Of a stretch of 64,000 bases of DNA, positions 54,500 through 64,000 are shown piece by piece. The stretch is taken from positions 122,907,521 to 122,971,520 of the forward strand of contig NC_064621.1 in the NCBI RefSeq assembly GCF_023898315.1. The letters are read 5' to 3'. Position 1 is the first letter of the stretch. Every line of letters starts with the position of its first letter. The notes under the pieces are model-generated. The model did no database searches and was not told the origin of the DNA. It saw only the letters and a program-made list of their open reading frames with translations. Origin of the DNA: Schistocerca nitens. Taxonomy: Eukaryota; Arthropoda; Insecta; Orthoptera; Acrididae. The translations under genes and the position numbers were made by a program.

Positions 54500-55735
54500 C
54501 TACCCAAAATATTGGGGAATTTCATTGTAAATATCAGAAAACTTTACTTATGCCCTAATGTCCTTGATCACTTTCAAAGTAATCACCTTGTACATGTATG
54601 CAAAAATCCCAGCATTGTTTCCATTTTTGGAAGCACTCCAGTTCTACTTGGATCCCTTCAATATGGTCAGAATGTTGCCCTTTCAATGCTATTTTCATCT
54701 TTGGGTCCACTGGGCTAGGTGTGGTGAGATGGGAGAGTGGGGGCCATTGCAATGTTGTTTTCAGCCAGGAAATCTTTCACAATGAGAGAGGTGTTTGCGG
54801 GTGTGTTGTCATGGTGCAACAACTAGTCTTTCTTTCTCCACAACTGTTGCCGTATGTGTCAAACATTTTCCCTCAGTTGCCTCAAAACCTTGAAGTAAAA
54901 TTGCCTGTTGACAGTTTGACCATGTGGAACAAACTCCTTATGCACTATTCCCCGAATTTCGGAAAAAAATGATTGACGCTGACTTCATGACGCAAACTTA
55001 TCTAGTTTTTTTCAGCCTTGGAGAAGACTGTGTTTTCCATTGTGATGACTGCTGCTTTGTTTCAGTCTTGTAACCATACACCCAACATTCATCACCTGTT
55101 ATGACTCTGGATAAGAATTTTGGACACTCTCAATCTCTGTTGTTTGATGCTGGGAGGTGAAGGACAAACTTTGCTGCAATTCCTCACTAGTTCAGTCCAT
55201 TGGCTAGAATTCATTGACATGTGCCACACGATAGTCCATCTCTGTTACAAAAATCATTAATTGTCTGCCTTCAGTTTTAGTGAATCATGTCATCCACTTT
55301 CATTATCATTTCCAGTGTCATGCATGCTGATGGTTGAGCACACTGTTTGTCATCTTCCACAGATTCTCGGCTTTCCTTAAAACACTTGTACCACTCAAAT
55401 ATTCTTCCTTGACTCAGTGACTCTCAATCTCACCAAATGCCTCTGTAAGCATATGGTGGGTTTCAACTGCAGTTTTCTTCAACTTCAAACACATTCTGAT
55501 GCAAATCTGTTGCCCCTTCACATTATCCATTTCACAATTTGCAGTGCTGAAACATGTCCTGACAAGCAAATCTACAACTCTCATCTGCACCCACCAAAGA
55601 TGATGCACCTTTGTGCTGCAGTAGCTGAGACGTCGAGCACCAGAATGTCTTACTGCTAATGCTTTGACCAGTACAATGAAATTATTGGATATCTTGGGTA
55701 GCACCTGATATGGAACATCTATGATTGTGTGAAGT
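54500..55735 (-). mobile_element. Mariner (DD34D-type) relic
   Basis: The minus strand encodes an N-terminal part (VDLLVRTCFSTANCEMDNV, KKTAVETHHMLTEAFGE, 55414-55704). It also encodes a C-terminal part (PKMKIALKGQHSDHIEGIQV, FQKWKQCWDFCIHVQGDYFE, 54555-54752). The last matches the usual PKLKIALKGRRFDDIEEIQ of insect mariners. The middle is full of stops. Inverted ends were not fixed. Confidence 0.78.
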
Positions 55736-55939
55736 TAAAAAAGCAGATGAAGCCATCATAGAGATTGGCAACGGATGACCAAGCTTCTCAAGTTCTTGTA
55801 CAAGGATTTTTGTACTTCCATTTAATCTGGGGCATCCAAAGAAAAGATCATTTGCATTCTATTCTTCTCCATAAAATTTCTGCAGTTGAGAACTGGAGAG
55901 CTTGCAGGCAATGATGGGCAACTCTTATCATCCATGCTA
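55736..55939. other. No recognised gene
   Basis: Short stretch between the mariner relic and the next LINE. Confidence 0.35.
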
Positions 55940-57310
55940 GTCTAGTCTATGCGAGCCTCTTCATCTCCGAATAACTACTGCAACTCACATCTATCTGACC
56001 CTGCTTACTGTATTCAGGACTATCTTTATCCCCCACAATTACCTCCAGCACCAAACAGATGAGTCTCGGAAGCCTCAGAATGTGTCCTCTCAATCAAACC
56101 CTTCTTTTAGTCAGGTTGTGACATAAATTTCTTTTTTCCCAAGTTCAGTTCAGTACCTCATTAGTTATCCGACCTGTCCATCTAATGTTCAGCATTCTTC
56201 TGCAATACTTTTTTTTTTTTCACAAGCTACTATTCTTTTCTTGTCTGAACTGCTAAGCATCCAAGTTTCACTTCAGTACAAGACTTACAGCCCAGACAAA
56301 TACCTTCAGAAAAGACATCCTAATATTTAAATTTTTATTCATTGTTAATAAATTTCTCTACTTCGTCTGATACCTTTTATTTCACTGCCTGAATAGCAAA
56401 ACTCACCTGCTACCAATGGTGTGCTTTCTGGTGTTCAGCCAAGTTGTTGTTTCCATTTACACACAACAATTCAACGACTGACCCACTCTTTGAGTGCCAC
56501 AAGTTGTGGTCCGACCAGTGAGCACGTATAACAACACAGCTAACAGCACCCAATCAAGGCAACCGAGTTAGTTGTTGAAATATTGTGCATAAAATGGAAA
56601 CAACTCAGCTGAATGCCTGGAGGCTCAGCATTAATCAGTCACACTGACAAAAGATGAGAGGCCACAAAACTTTTCTATCACTTTTAATGTCGCATTTCCT
56701 AATCTAGTTCCCTCATGACCTATTTTCAAGATGCTATCCAATCCACTGAACTAGTCTTCAAAGTTATTTACGTCTCTGTCAGAATTGCAATGTCACCAAT
56801 GAAATATGTTTTCGCTTCTTTTCCTTTCCAAATTTCTCCTTGATTTTCTTCACAGCTTAATATACATATTCATGTCACAATATTCCAACTGAGACTTTAA
56901 GCTGATGATTCTACAATACTCACACCAGTCATCATCTGCTTTCTTTGGTAGTGGGGTTCTTACTTTCTTCTTGTCTCAGCAAACTTTGCCCAACTCTTGT
57001 ATCTTCCATACCAGGTGGAATGGTTTGGTCACGGTACCTTTCTCCCAGGGTCTCAAAACTCTAAGAGAATGTGGTCTAGAAAAGGTGCCTTGTTTCGACT
57101 TATTCTTCTCGTAGTATCGTATCTCCCATCTTAATTTAATCTATTTCCATTTCCATTTGCATAATACTATTTCCTTTGCACGGCCCTTCTCTATATGCCA
57201 TCCGCCTTTCACAACCTTCCCTTCTTTGACAATACTCACTTGACATCTAACCTCTTAATATTCATCCAAGTGCTCCTGTTGTCTCCAATGGTCTCTTCAA
57301 ACTCCCATCC
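55940..57310 (-). mobile_element. RTE-like LINE fragment with an internal MITE
   Basis: On the plus strand CATCTATCTGACCCTGCTTA, CTAATGTTCAGCATTCTTCT and related phrases are the reverse complement of the 3' half of the LINE at 48485-51960. The left end is the 3' end of the LINE. Toward 57300 it reaches the linker before the reverse transcriptase. A small palindromic element interrupts it at about 56430-56630. The PLE cluster begins at its other side near 57334. It is broken. Confidence 0.75.
56430..56630. mobile_element. Possible palindromic MITE
   Basis: GTTCAGCCAAGTTGTTGTTT at the left and, inverted, ATTCAGCTGAGTTGTTTCCA at the right form imperfect inverted repeats about 55 bp long. The segment interrupts the LINE. 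No coding part and no clear target duplication were found. Confidence 0.5.
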
Positions 57311-57333
57311 CCCTGGGTGTGCATATATATATG

Positions 57334-57405
57334 GATGATGTAACTTACCAAATGAAAGCGTTGGTATGTTGATAGACACACAAACAAAGACACACAACAT
57401 TTATG

Positions 57406-57410
<5 letters not shown>
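57334..57410 (-). mobile_element. Inverted PLE 3' end fragment (B0)
   Basis: GATGATGTAACTTACCAAAT onward is the inverted end of the first PLE family. It stops at a TA run before reaching the hammerhead-like motif. Confidence 0.75.

Positions 57411-57459
<49 letters not shown>
57411..57459. repeat. TA microsatellite at a PLE junction
   Basis: About 49 bp of TA repeats between two PLE fragments, as at 26361 and 26935. Confidence 0.95.
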
Positions 57460-57461
<2 letters not shown>

Positions 57462-57735
57462 AGCTGCATATGTGTGGATGGATATGTGTGTGTGTGCGAG
57501 TGTATACCTGTCCTTTTTTCCCCCTAAGGTAAGTCTTTCCGCTCCCGGGATTGGAATGACTCCTTACCCTCTCCCTTAAAACCCACATCCTTTCGTCTTT
57601 CCCTCACCTTCCCTCTTTCCTGATGAGGCAACAGTTTGTTGCGAAAGCTTGAATTTTGTGTGTATGTTTGTGTTTATTTGTGTGTCTGTCGACCTGCCAG
57701 CACTTTCATTTGGTAAGTCACATCATCTTTGTTTG
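57460..57735 (+). mobile_element. PLE 3' end (B1)
   Basis: Plus-strand 3' untranslated region with the hammerhead-like motif at 57620-57646, ending ACATCATCTTTGTTTG. It lacks the last 40 or so bases seen in other copies and is joined tail-to-tail to B2. Confidence 0.88.
57620..57646 (+). ncRNA. Hammerhead-like motif in PLE B1
   Basis: Standard form: CTGATGA, extra G, GCAACA/TGTTGC stem with GTT loop, GAAA. Confidence 0.5.
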
Positions 57736-58610
57736 GTTATAATAGAGGGAAACATTCCACGTAGGAAAAATATATCTAAAAACAAAGATGATGTGACTTA
57801 CCAAATGAAAGTGCTGGCAGGTCGACAGACACACAGACAAACACAAACATACACGCAAAATTCAAGCTTTCGCAACAAACTGTTGCCTCATCAGGAAAGA
57901 GGAGAAGGAGAGGGAAAGACGAAAGGATGTGGGTTTTAAGGGAGAGGGTAAGGAGTCATTCCAATCCCGGGAGCGGAAAGACTTACCTTAGGGGGAAAAA
58001 AGGACGGGTATACACTCGCACACACACACATATCCATCCACACATATACAGACACAATTAGACATATTTAAAGACAAAGAGTTTGGGCAGAGATGTCAGT
58101 CGAGGCAGAAGTGCAGAGGCAAAGATGTTGTTGAATGACAGGTGAGGTGTGAGTGGCGGCAACTTGAAATTAGCGGAGATTGAGGCCTGGTGGATAACGG
58201 GAAGAGAGGATATATTGAAGAGCAAGTTCCCATCTCCGGAGTTCGGATAGGTTGGTGTTAGTGGGAAGTATCCAGATAACCCGGACGGTGTAACACTGTG
58301 CCAAGATGTGCTGGCCGTGCACCAAGGCATGTTTAGCCACAGGGTGATCCTCATTACCAACAACCACTGTCTGCCTGTGTCCATTCATGCGAATGGACAG
58401 TTTGTTGCTTGTCATTCCCACATAGAATGCGTCACAGTGTAGGCAGGTCAGTTGCTAGATCACGTGGGTGCTTTCACACGTAGCTCTGCCTTTGATCGTG
58501 TACACCTTCCGGGTTACAGGACTGGAGTAGGTGGTGGTGGGAGGGTGCATGGAACAGGTTATACACCGGGGGCGGTTACAAGGGTAGGAGCCAGAGGGTA
58601 GGGAAGGCCT
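57736..58610 (-). mobile_element. PLE copy (B2), 3' part with endonuclease
   Basis: On the minus strand it runs from the linker (CNRPRC) through a GIY-YIG piece with GMTSNKLSIRMNGHRQT and LPTNTNLSELRRWEL to the terminal sequence. There is a stop before the endonuclease VIY segment. The hammerhead-like motif is at 57868-57894. The 5' side is truncated at 58610, where B3 begins in the other direction. Confidence 0.9.
57868..57894 (-). ncRNA. Hammerhead-like motif in PLE B2
   Basis: Standard form on the minus strand, with the same 6-bp stem and GTT loop. Confidence 0.5.
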
Positions 58611-59205
58611 TGGTGCACGGACAGCACATCTTGGCACAGTGTTACACCGTCCGGGTTATCTGGATACTTCCCACTAACACCAACCTATCCAAACTCCGGA
58701 GATGGGAACTTGCTCTTCAATATATCCTCTCTTCCCGTTATCCACCAGGCCTCAATCTCCGCTAATTTCAAGTTGCCGCCACTCACACCTCACCTGTCAT
58801 TCAACAACATCTTTGCCTCTGCACTTCTGCCTGGACTGACATCTCTGCCCAAACTCTTTGTATTTAAATATGTCTGCTTGTGTCTGTATATGTGTGGATG
58901 GATGTGTGTGTGTGTGCGAGTGTATACCCGTCCTTTTTTCCCCCTAAGGTAAGTCTTTCCACTCCCGGGATTGGAATGACTCCTTACCCTCTCCCTTAAA
59001 ACCCACATCCTTTCGTCTTTCCCTCTCCTTCCCTCTTTCCTGATGAGGCAACAGTTTGTTGCGAAAGCTTGAATTTTGTGTGTATGTTTGGGTTTGTTTG
59101 TGTGTCTGTCGACCTGCCAGCACTTTCATTTGGTAAGTCACATCATCTTTGTTTTTAGATATATTTTAGATATATTTTTCCTACGTGGAATGTTTCCCTC
59201 TATTA
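58608..59205 (+). mobile_element. PLE 3' part (B3)
   Basis: It begins inside the endonuclease region (CTTGGTGCACGGACAGCACA) and runs to the full terminus (CGTGGAATGTTTCCCTCTAT). The hammerhead-like motif is at 59040-59066. Confidence 0.9.
59040..59066 (+). ncRNA. Hammerhead-like motif in PLE B3
   Basis: Standard form: CTGATGA, extra G, GCAACA/TGTTGC stem with GTT loop, GAAA. Confidence 0.5.
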
Positions 59206-59431
59206 TAAACAAAGAACAAAGATGATGTGACTTACCAAACGAAAGCGCTGGCACGTCGATAGACACACAAACATACACACAAAATTCAAGCTTTCGCAAC
59301 AAACTGTTGCCTCATCAGGAAAGAGGGAAGGAGAGGGAAAGACGAAAGGATGTGGGTTTTAAGGGAGAGTGTAAGGAGTCATTCCAATCCCTAGAGCAGA
59401 AAGACTTACCTTAGGGGGAAAAAAGGACGGG

Positions 59432-59491
<60 letters not shown>

Positions 59492-59532
59492 GACACAAGC
59501 AGACATATTTAAAGACAAAGAGTTTGGGCAGA
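59206..59532 (-). mobile_element. Inverted PLE 3' end (B4)
   Basis: On the minus strand it runs from CTCTGCCCAAACTCTTTGTC through an AC/GT run (about 59436-59486) and the hammerhead-like motif (59292-59318) toward the end. It is directly followed by the 5' end of B5 in the other orientation. Confidence 0.88.
59292..59318 (-). ncRNA. Hammerhead-like motif in PLE B4
   Basis: Standard form on the minus strand, with the 6-bp stem and GTT loop. Confidence 0.5.
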
Positions 59533-60196
59533 GAACAATTACGTTTGTTATTGTCACTGTTGCATTTCGAAATCTTTTCTGTCGTCTTATTTTCCCTTTT
59601 TGTTTTTGCCAGTAGTTTCACTTTGTATTCACCTTCTCCTATTTACCATAATCTACTATACAATTTTATCCCGCCTATATATACTCAACAATACGTCACC
59701 CACTTCCATACCATAACAAAAAAAAAATTTTTTCCGCTTTCAACACTACCGCTGCTATAAAATCCACTGTTTCTAGTCCACAAACAGTTCCTTTCACCTA
59801 TTAAACAACCATTTCGTCTAGTTCTGATAACTTTCGCTTTATTTCCATTTCTGTTTTTCGCACATCACTGATAATTTTTAGCCGATTCCCATGGGTTTTA
59901 ACATCATTATTTCTTCGCCAGACAATTGTTAGCCTAATTTTCATAATCTGCCACCACAAAACCACTCCTTTTAATATATTTACATGCAGTTTTTTTCGAA
60001 ATTTTCCTGAATTTCTCCATCCCTTAACGTGTTTTGGCGGCAACGCAACCACCTAACCTTTGCGCACATCGTTGTCTACCAACCCAAGTTCACCACAGGA
60101 TCAACATAGCCCAGCTTTAACCAACACTTTTTCGCCTTTTTTCACAACAGATCTCCAGTTACTTTCTCCAGTTATTTTCATTTTTATTTCAGCCTC

Positions 60197-60817
60197 ATGT
60201 TACACTTTCCACCTTCTAATATCATGTCACCCTCACAACACCCCCCCCACAATGACCCCATTAAGTTTTATTTACATTCCCTCCGCAAACATGTCTTCAC
60301 CCTAGCCAGATTACGCTCGCATATTTTATTTTCTCAGGCTTGTCTGACATTTGGCATTACCCCCAAAGGCCTCATCTCTGGCTGCAACTCTTCTTTCCAT
60401 CAGTCCCTATACCAGTTCCAAACTGAACAATCCATTGCCCTCACCCACCTAATCCTTCACCTACACATCAACTCAGCCAATGAACACACCCGTCAACTCC
60501 TATCCTTAATAAAAGTCCTCAATCTTTCCTCTCCCACATCCACACCGGCTATTCAGAGCATCCTCATACAGGCCAACCGCAAACTAGAACAGCATGCCAC
60601 CCTTCACCTCAAAAAACTATCCAATCTCCTGGTTTCCCACCTCCGGAAAGGCAACTCACTCACCCTTCACAACCTATCCAGCAAACCTCAACCACCTTCG
60701 TTGCACACAAACCCAGTCTCTCTCATCTACTCAATCTCCCACTTCCAGCTCCACTCCCTCCAAAACCTCAAAATTCCAATCAACACAATCTGGTACCACA
60801 ACACCCTAATTAAGTAG
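60197..60817 (+). CDS. PLE N-terminal protein of unknown role
   Basis: This 206-residue frame lies upstream of the reverse transcriptase. It is rich in Leu, His, Ser and basic residues. Segments such as KVLNLSSPTSTPAIQSILIQ and RKLEQHATLHLKKLSNLLVS suggest helices. No known domain is recognised. It ends HNTLIK and a TAG at 60815-60817. The conserved text leading to the reverse transcriptase (VVNLSSKPLSQSE) continues in the -1 frame from the same spot. Copy A3 shows the same relation at 23773. It may be a separate first protein, or the N terminus of one polyprotein that lost frame in a shared ancestor. The first ATG at 60197 is used; 60227 is an alternative. Confidence 0.6.
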   Translation: MLHFPPSNIMSPSQHPPHNDPIKFYLHSLRKHVFTLARLRSHILFSQACLTFGITPKGLISGCNSSFHQSLYQFQTEQSIALTHLILHLHINSANEHTRQLLSLIKVLNLSSPTSTPAIQSILIQANRKLEQHATLHLKKLSNLLVSHLRKGNSLTLHNLSSKPQPPSLHTNPVSLIYSISHFQLHSLQNLKIPINTIWYHNTLIK

Positions 60818-61266
60818 TTAACCTTTCCTCCAAACCTCTCTCCCAATCCGAAACCTCTGTCCTATCCAAAGGCCTCATCTTCAGCCCCACTCCCAGATTC
60901 AACCAAACAGCCCTCGTCAAAGATTTACTGTCCTACACTTGTACTCTCTGCTGAAAGTATCACTTTGCCACGAAGAAAAATGATCCTAATCCTACCCCTA
61001 ATGATCCAACTCCCCAAGACACTATCCAAATTGAACCCTGCCTGGAACAGTTCCATCCTCCGTCACAGTGGGACCCACCTCCTCTTCCCCAAAATCACCC
61101 TCTCCAAACCTTCCAGGAATTTCTGACTTCCAGCCTTGCCTCTCAATCCTTCTTAAAAAACCTTAATCCTACTCCCAACATCACCACTGCTGAAGCCCAG
61201 GCTATCCATGATCTGAAGGCTGACTGGTCCATCGTCATTCTTCCGGCGGACAAGGGTTCCACGACC

Positions 61267-62040
61267 GTGCTACTTGATCGTCGGGAGTATGTGGCTGAGG
61301 GACTGCATCAGCTTTCAGACAACACCACATACAAAGTTTGCCAAGGTAATCCCATTCCTGATGTCCAGGCGGAGCTTCAAGGAATCCTCAGAACCTTAGG
61401 CCCCTTACAAAACCTTTCACCTGACTCCATCAACCTCCTGACCTCACCGACACCCCGCACCTCTACCTTCACCTTCTTCCTAAAATTCACAAACCCAATC
61501 ATCCCAGCTGCCCCACAGAACGTATCTCTGCCTACGTAGATCAACACCTTCAACCCATTACATACAGTCTCCCATCCTTCATCAAAGACACCAACCACTT
61601 TCTCGAATGCCTGGAATCCTTACCCAATCCGTTACCCCCAGAAACCATCCTTGTAACCATTGATGCCACTTCCTTATACACAAATATCCCGCACGTCCAG
61701 GGCCACGCTGCGATGGAGCACTTCCTTTCACGCCGATCACCTGCCATCCTACCTAAAACCACTTTCCTCATTACCTTAGCCAGCTTCATCCTGACACACA
61801 ACTTGTTCACTTTTGAAGACCAGACATACCAACAATTAAAGGGAACAGCCATGGGTACCAGAATGGCCCCTTCATACGCCAACCTATTCATGGGTCGCTC
61901 AGAGGAAGCCTTCTTGGTTACCCAGGCCTGCCAACCCAAAGTTTGGTACAGATTTATTGATGACATCTTCATGATCTGGACTCACAGTGAAGAAGAACTC
62001 CAGAATTTCCTCTCCAACCTAAACTCCTTTGGTTCCACCA
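61267..62040 (+). pseudogene. PLE reverse transcriptase (B5), broken
   Basis: Pieces in more than one frame give ILPADKGSTTVLLDRREYVA, then VTIDATSLYTNIPH (motif A), QLKGTAMGTRMAPSYANLFM (motif B) and YRFIDDIFMIWTHSEEELQN (motif C). Near 61495-61515 text equal to HKPKHPGRPIVAGYQVPTE is partly deleted. A stop follows RFT at 62049. It is not functional. Confidence 0.85.
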
Positions 62041-62997
62041 GATTCACCTAGTCCTACTCCAAATCCCATGCCACTTTCCTTGATGTTGACCTCCACCTGT
62101 CCAATGGCCAGCTTCACATATCCGTCCACATCAAACCCACCAACAAGCAACAGTACCTCCATTACGACAGCTGCCACCCATTCCACATCAAACGGTCCCT
62201 TCCCTACAGCCTAGGTCTTCGTGGCAAACGAATCTGCTCCAGTCCAGAATCCCTGAAGCATTACACGAACAACCTGACAACAGCTTTCGCATCCCGCAAC
62301 TTCCCTCCCGACTTGGTACAGAAGCAAATAACCAGAGCCACTTCCTCATCCTCTCAAACCCATAACCTCCCACAGAAGAACCACAAAAGTGCCCCACTTG
62401 TGACAGGATACTTTCCGGGACTGGATCAGACTCTGAATGTGGCTCTCCAGCAGGGATACGACTTCCTCAAATCGTTCCCTGAAATGAGATCCATCCTTCG
62501 TGAAATTCTCCCCACTCCACCAAGAGTGTCTTTCCGCCATCCACCTAACCTTCGTAACCTCTTAGTTCATCCCTATGAAATCCCCAAACCACCTTCCCTA
62601 CCCTCTGGCTCCTAGCCTTGTAACTGCCCCCGGTGTAAAACCTGTCCCATGCACCCTCCCACCACCACCTACTCCAGTCCTGTAACCCGGAAGGTGTACA
62701 CGATCAAAGGCAGAGCCACGTGTGAAAGCACCCACGTGATTTACCAACTGACCTGCTAATTTCAAGTTGCCGCCACTCATACCTCACCTGTCATTCAACA
62801 ACATCTTTGCCTCTGCACTTCCGCCTCGTCTGACATCTCTGCCCAAACTCTTTGTCTTTAAATATGTCTGCTTGTGTCTGTATATGTGTGGATGGATAGG
62901 TGTGTGTGTGCGAGTGTATACCTGTCCTTTTTTCCCCCTAAGGTAAGTATTTCCACTCCCGGGATTGGAATGACTCCTTACCCTCTCCCTTAAAACA

Positions 62998-63640
62998 CAC
63001 ACATATCCATCCACACATATACAGACACAAGCAGACATATTTGAAGACAAAGATATATTTGAAGACAAAGAGTTTGGGCAGAGATGTCAGTCGAGGCCGA
63101 AGTGCAGAGGCAAAGATGTTGTTGAATGACAGGTGAGGTATGAGTGGCGGCAACTTGAGATTAGCGGAGATTGAGGCCTGGTGGATAACGGGAAGAGAGG
63201 ATATATTGAAGAGCAAGTTCCCATCTCTGGAGTTCGGATAGGTTGGTGTTAGTGGGAAGTATCCAGATAACCTGGACGGTGTAACACTGTGCCAAGATGT
63301 GCTGGCTGTGCACCAAGGCATGTTTAGCCACAGGGTGATCCTCATTACCAACAAACACTGTCTTCCTGTGTCCATTCATGTGAATGGACAGTTTGTTGCT
63401 GGTCATTCCCACATAGAAAGCGTCACAGTGTAGGCAGGTCAGTTGGTAAATCACGTGGGTGCTTTCACACGTGGTTCTGACTTTATCGTGTACAACTTCC
63501 GGGTTACAGGACTGGAGAAGGTGGTGGTGGGAGGGTGCATGGGACAGGTTTTACACCGGGGTCTGTTACAAGGGTAGGAGCCAGAGGGTAGGGAAGGTGG
63601 TTTGGGGATTTCATAGGGATGAACCAAGAGGTTACGAAGG
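62998..63640 (-). mobile_element. PLE copy (B6), endonuclease part
   Basis: On the minus strand it encodes VIYQLTC-type text and FYVGMTSNKLSIHMNGHRKT, LPTNTNLSELQRWEL, and the preceding CNRPRCKTCPMH linker. Its 3' part ends in the GT-rich region, joined to B5, so the hammerhead-like motif and terminus are absent. A 20-base piece reading ATATTTGAAGACAAAGA is duplicated near 63035-63070. At 63640 it meets B7 in the reverse orientation. Confidence 0.88.
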
Positions 63641-64000
63641 CCGGACATACCAACAATTAAAGGGAACAGCCATGGGTATCAGGATGGCCCACTCGTATGC
63701 CAACCTATTTATGGGTCGCTTAGAGGAAGGCTTCTTGGTTACCCATGCCTGCCTACCCAAAGTTCGGTACAGATTTATTGATGACATCTTCATGATCTGC
63801 ACTCACAGTGAAGAAGAACTCCAGAATTTCCTCTCCAACCTCAACTCCTTTGGTTCCATCAGATTCACCTAGTCCTACTCCAAATCCCATGCCACTTTCC
63901 TTGACATTGACCTCCATCTGTCCAATGGCCAGCTTAACACATCCGTCCACATCAAACCCACCAACAAGCAACAGTACCTCCATTATGACAGCTGCCACCC
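63641..64000 (+). mobile_element. PLE copy (B7), reverse transcriptase part, runs off the window
   Basis: It starts at CCGGACATACCAACAATTAA and encodes motif B (QLKGTAMGIRMAHSYANLFM) and motif C (YRFIDDIFMICTHSEEEL), then ATFLDIDLHLSNGQL. A stop follows RFT as in B5. It continues past the end of the window. Confidence 0.88.

Larger units (their letters stand above)
59533..62997 (+). mobile_element. Longest Penelope-like copy (B5)
   Basis: The copy has a 5' untranslated region from AACAATTACGTTTGTTATTG, an N-terminal frame (60197-60817), a reverse transcriptase region (about 60830-62300), and linker and cysteine motif (about 62330-62720). Its 3' untranslated region runs to 62997. It lacks the catalytic GIY-YIG part: TACCAACTGACCTGC at 62757 is joined straight to TAATTTCAAGTTGCC, which follows the endonuclease stop in other copies. 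It also has stops and shifts in the reverse transcriptase. It is the best guide to the element's overall layout. Confidence 0.92.

Noticed and set aside
1-64000. CRISPR array, prokaryotic operons or an rRNA cluster
   Set aside because: Repeats here are microsatellites and transposons. No regularly spaced direct repeats, ribosome binding sites or rRNA sequences are seen.

Overview
This window reads as an orthopteran insect genome, most likely a Schistocerca-type locust or close relative. That is an inference from memory: two tRNA-derived SINEs (16221-16417 and 49703-49928) and an RTE-like LINE (48485-51960) look like repeats abundant in locust assemblies. An intron of about 20 kb packed with transposons fits a very large genome. 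Nothing looks bacterial, plastid or mitochondrial.

Only one host gene is supported. It is the 3' end of an SHPRH-like gene (SNF2 helicase and RING E3 ligase) on the minus strand. Three exons are visible: 52051-52158, 31728-31888 and 30957-31584. Phases and splice sites agree, and the joined peptide follows the C-terminal helicase lobe through the HRIGQ and VHRFL motifs. The 52-kb exon lies in a frame that a simple longest-ORF view misses. The 20-kb intron (31889-52050) holds most of the mid-window transposons.

Region by region. 1-5.2 kb: degraded LINEs, a hAT insertion and a Tc1-like relic. 5.9-12.7 kb: a broken Ty3/Gypsy fossil inserted in a LINE, with a coding-intact DD41D mariner-like transposon inside its 3' LTR. 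13.7-18.5 kb: Tc1 and mariner relics and a LINE carrying a SINE. 18.6-27.5 kb: a cluster of Penelope-like elements (PLEs) in both orientations, one copy split by an apparently intact piggyBac transposon (19147-21727). 27.9 kb: a pogo-like MITE. 31-52 kb: the SHPRH 3' exons and giant intron, with LINEs, a second PLE family, a foldback mariner carrying another mariner, and the RTE-like LINE. 54.5-57.3 kb: a mariner relic and another LINE. 57.3-64 kb: a second cluster of the first PLE family running off the window end.

The most interesting signals are a hammerhead-like RNA motif repeated in the PLE ends, with stem changes that keep pairing; the intact piggyBac with three palindromes; the hidden SHPRH exon; and the deep nesting of elements. 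No search or folding program was run. Family names come from recognised motifs, and ends of degraded elements are approximate.
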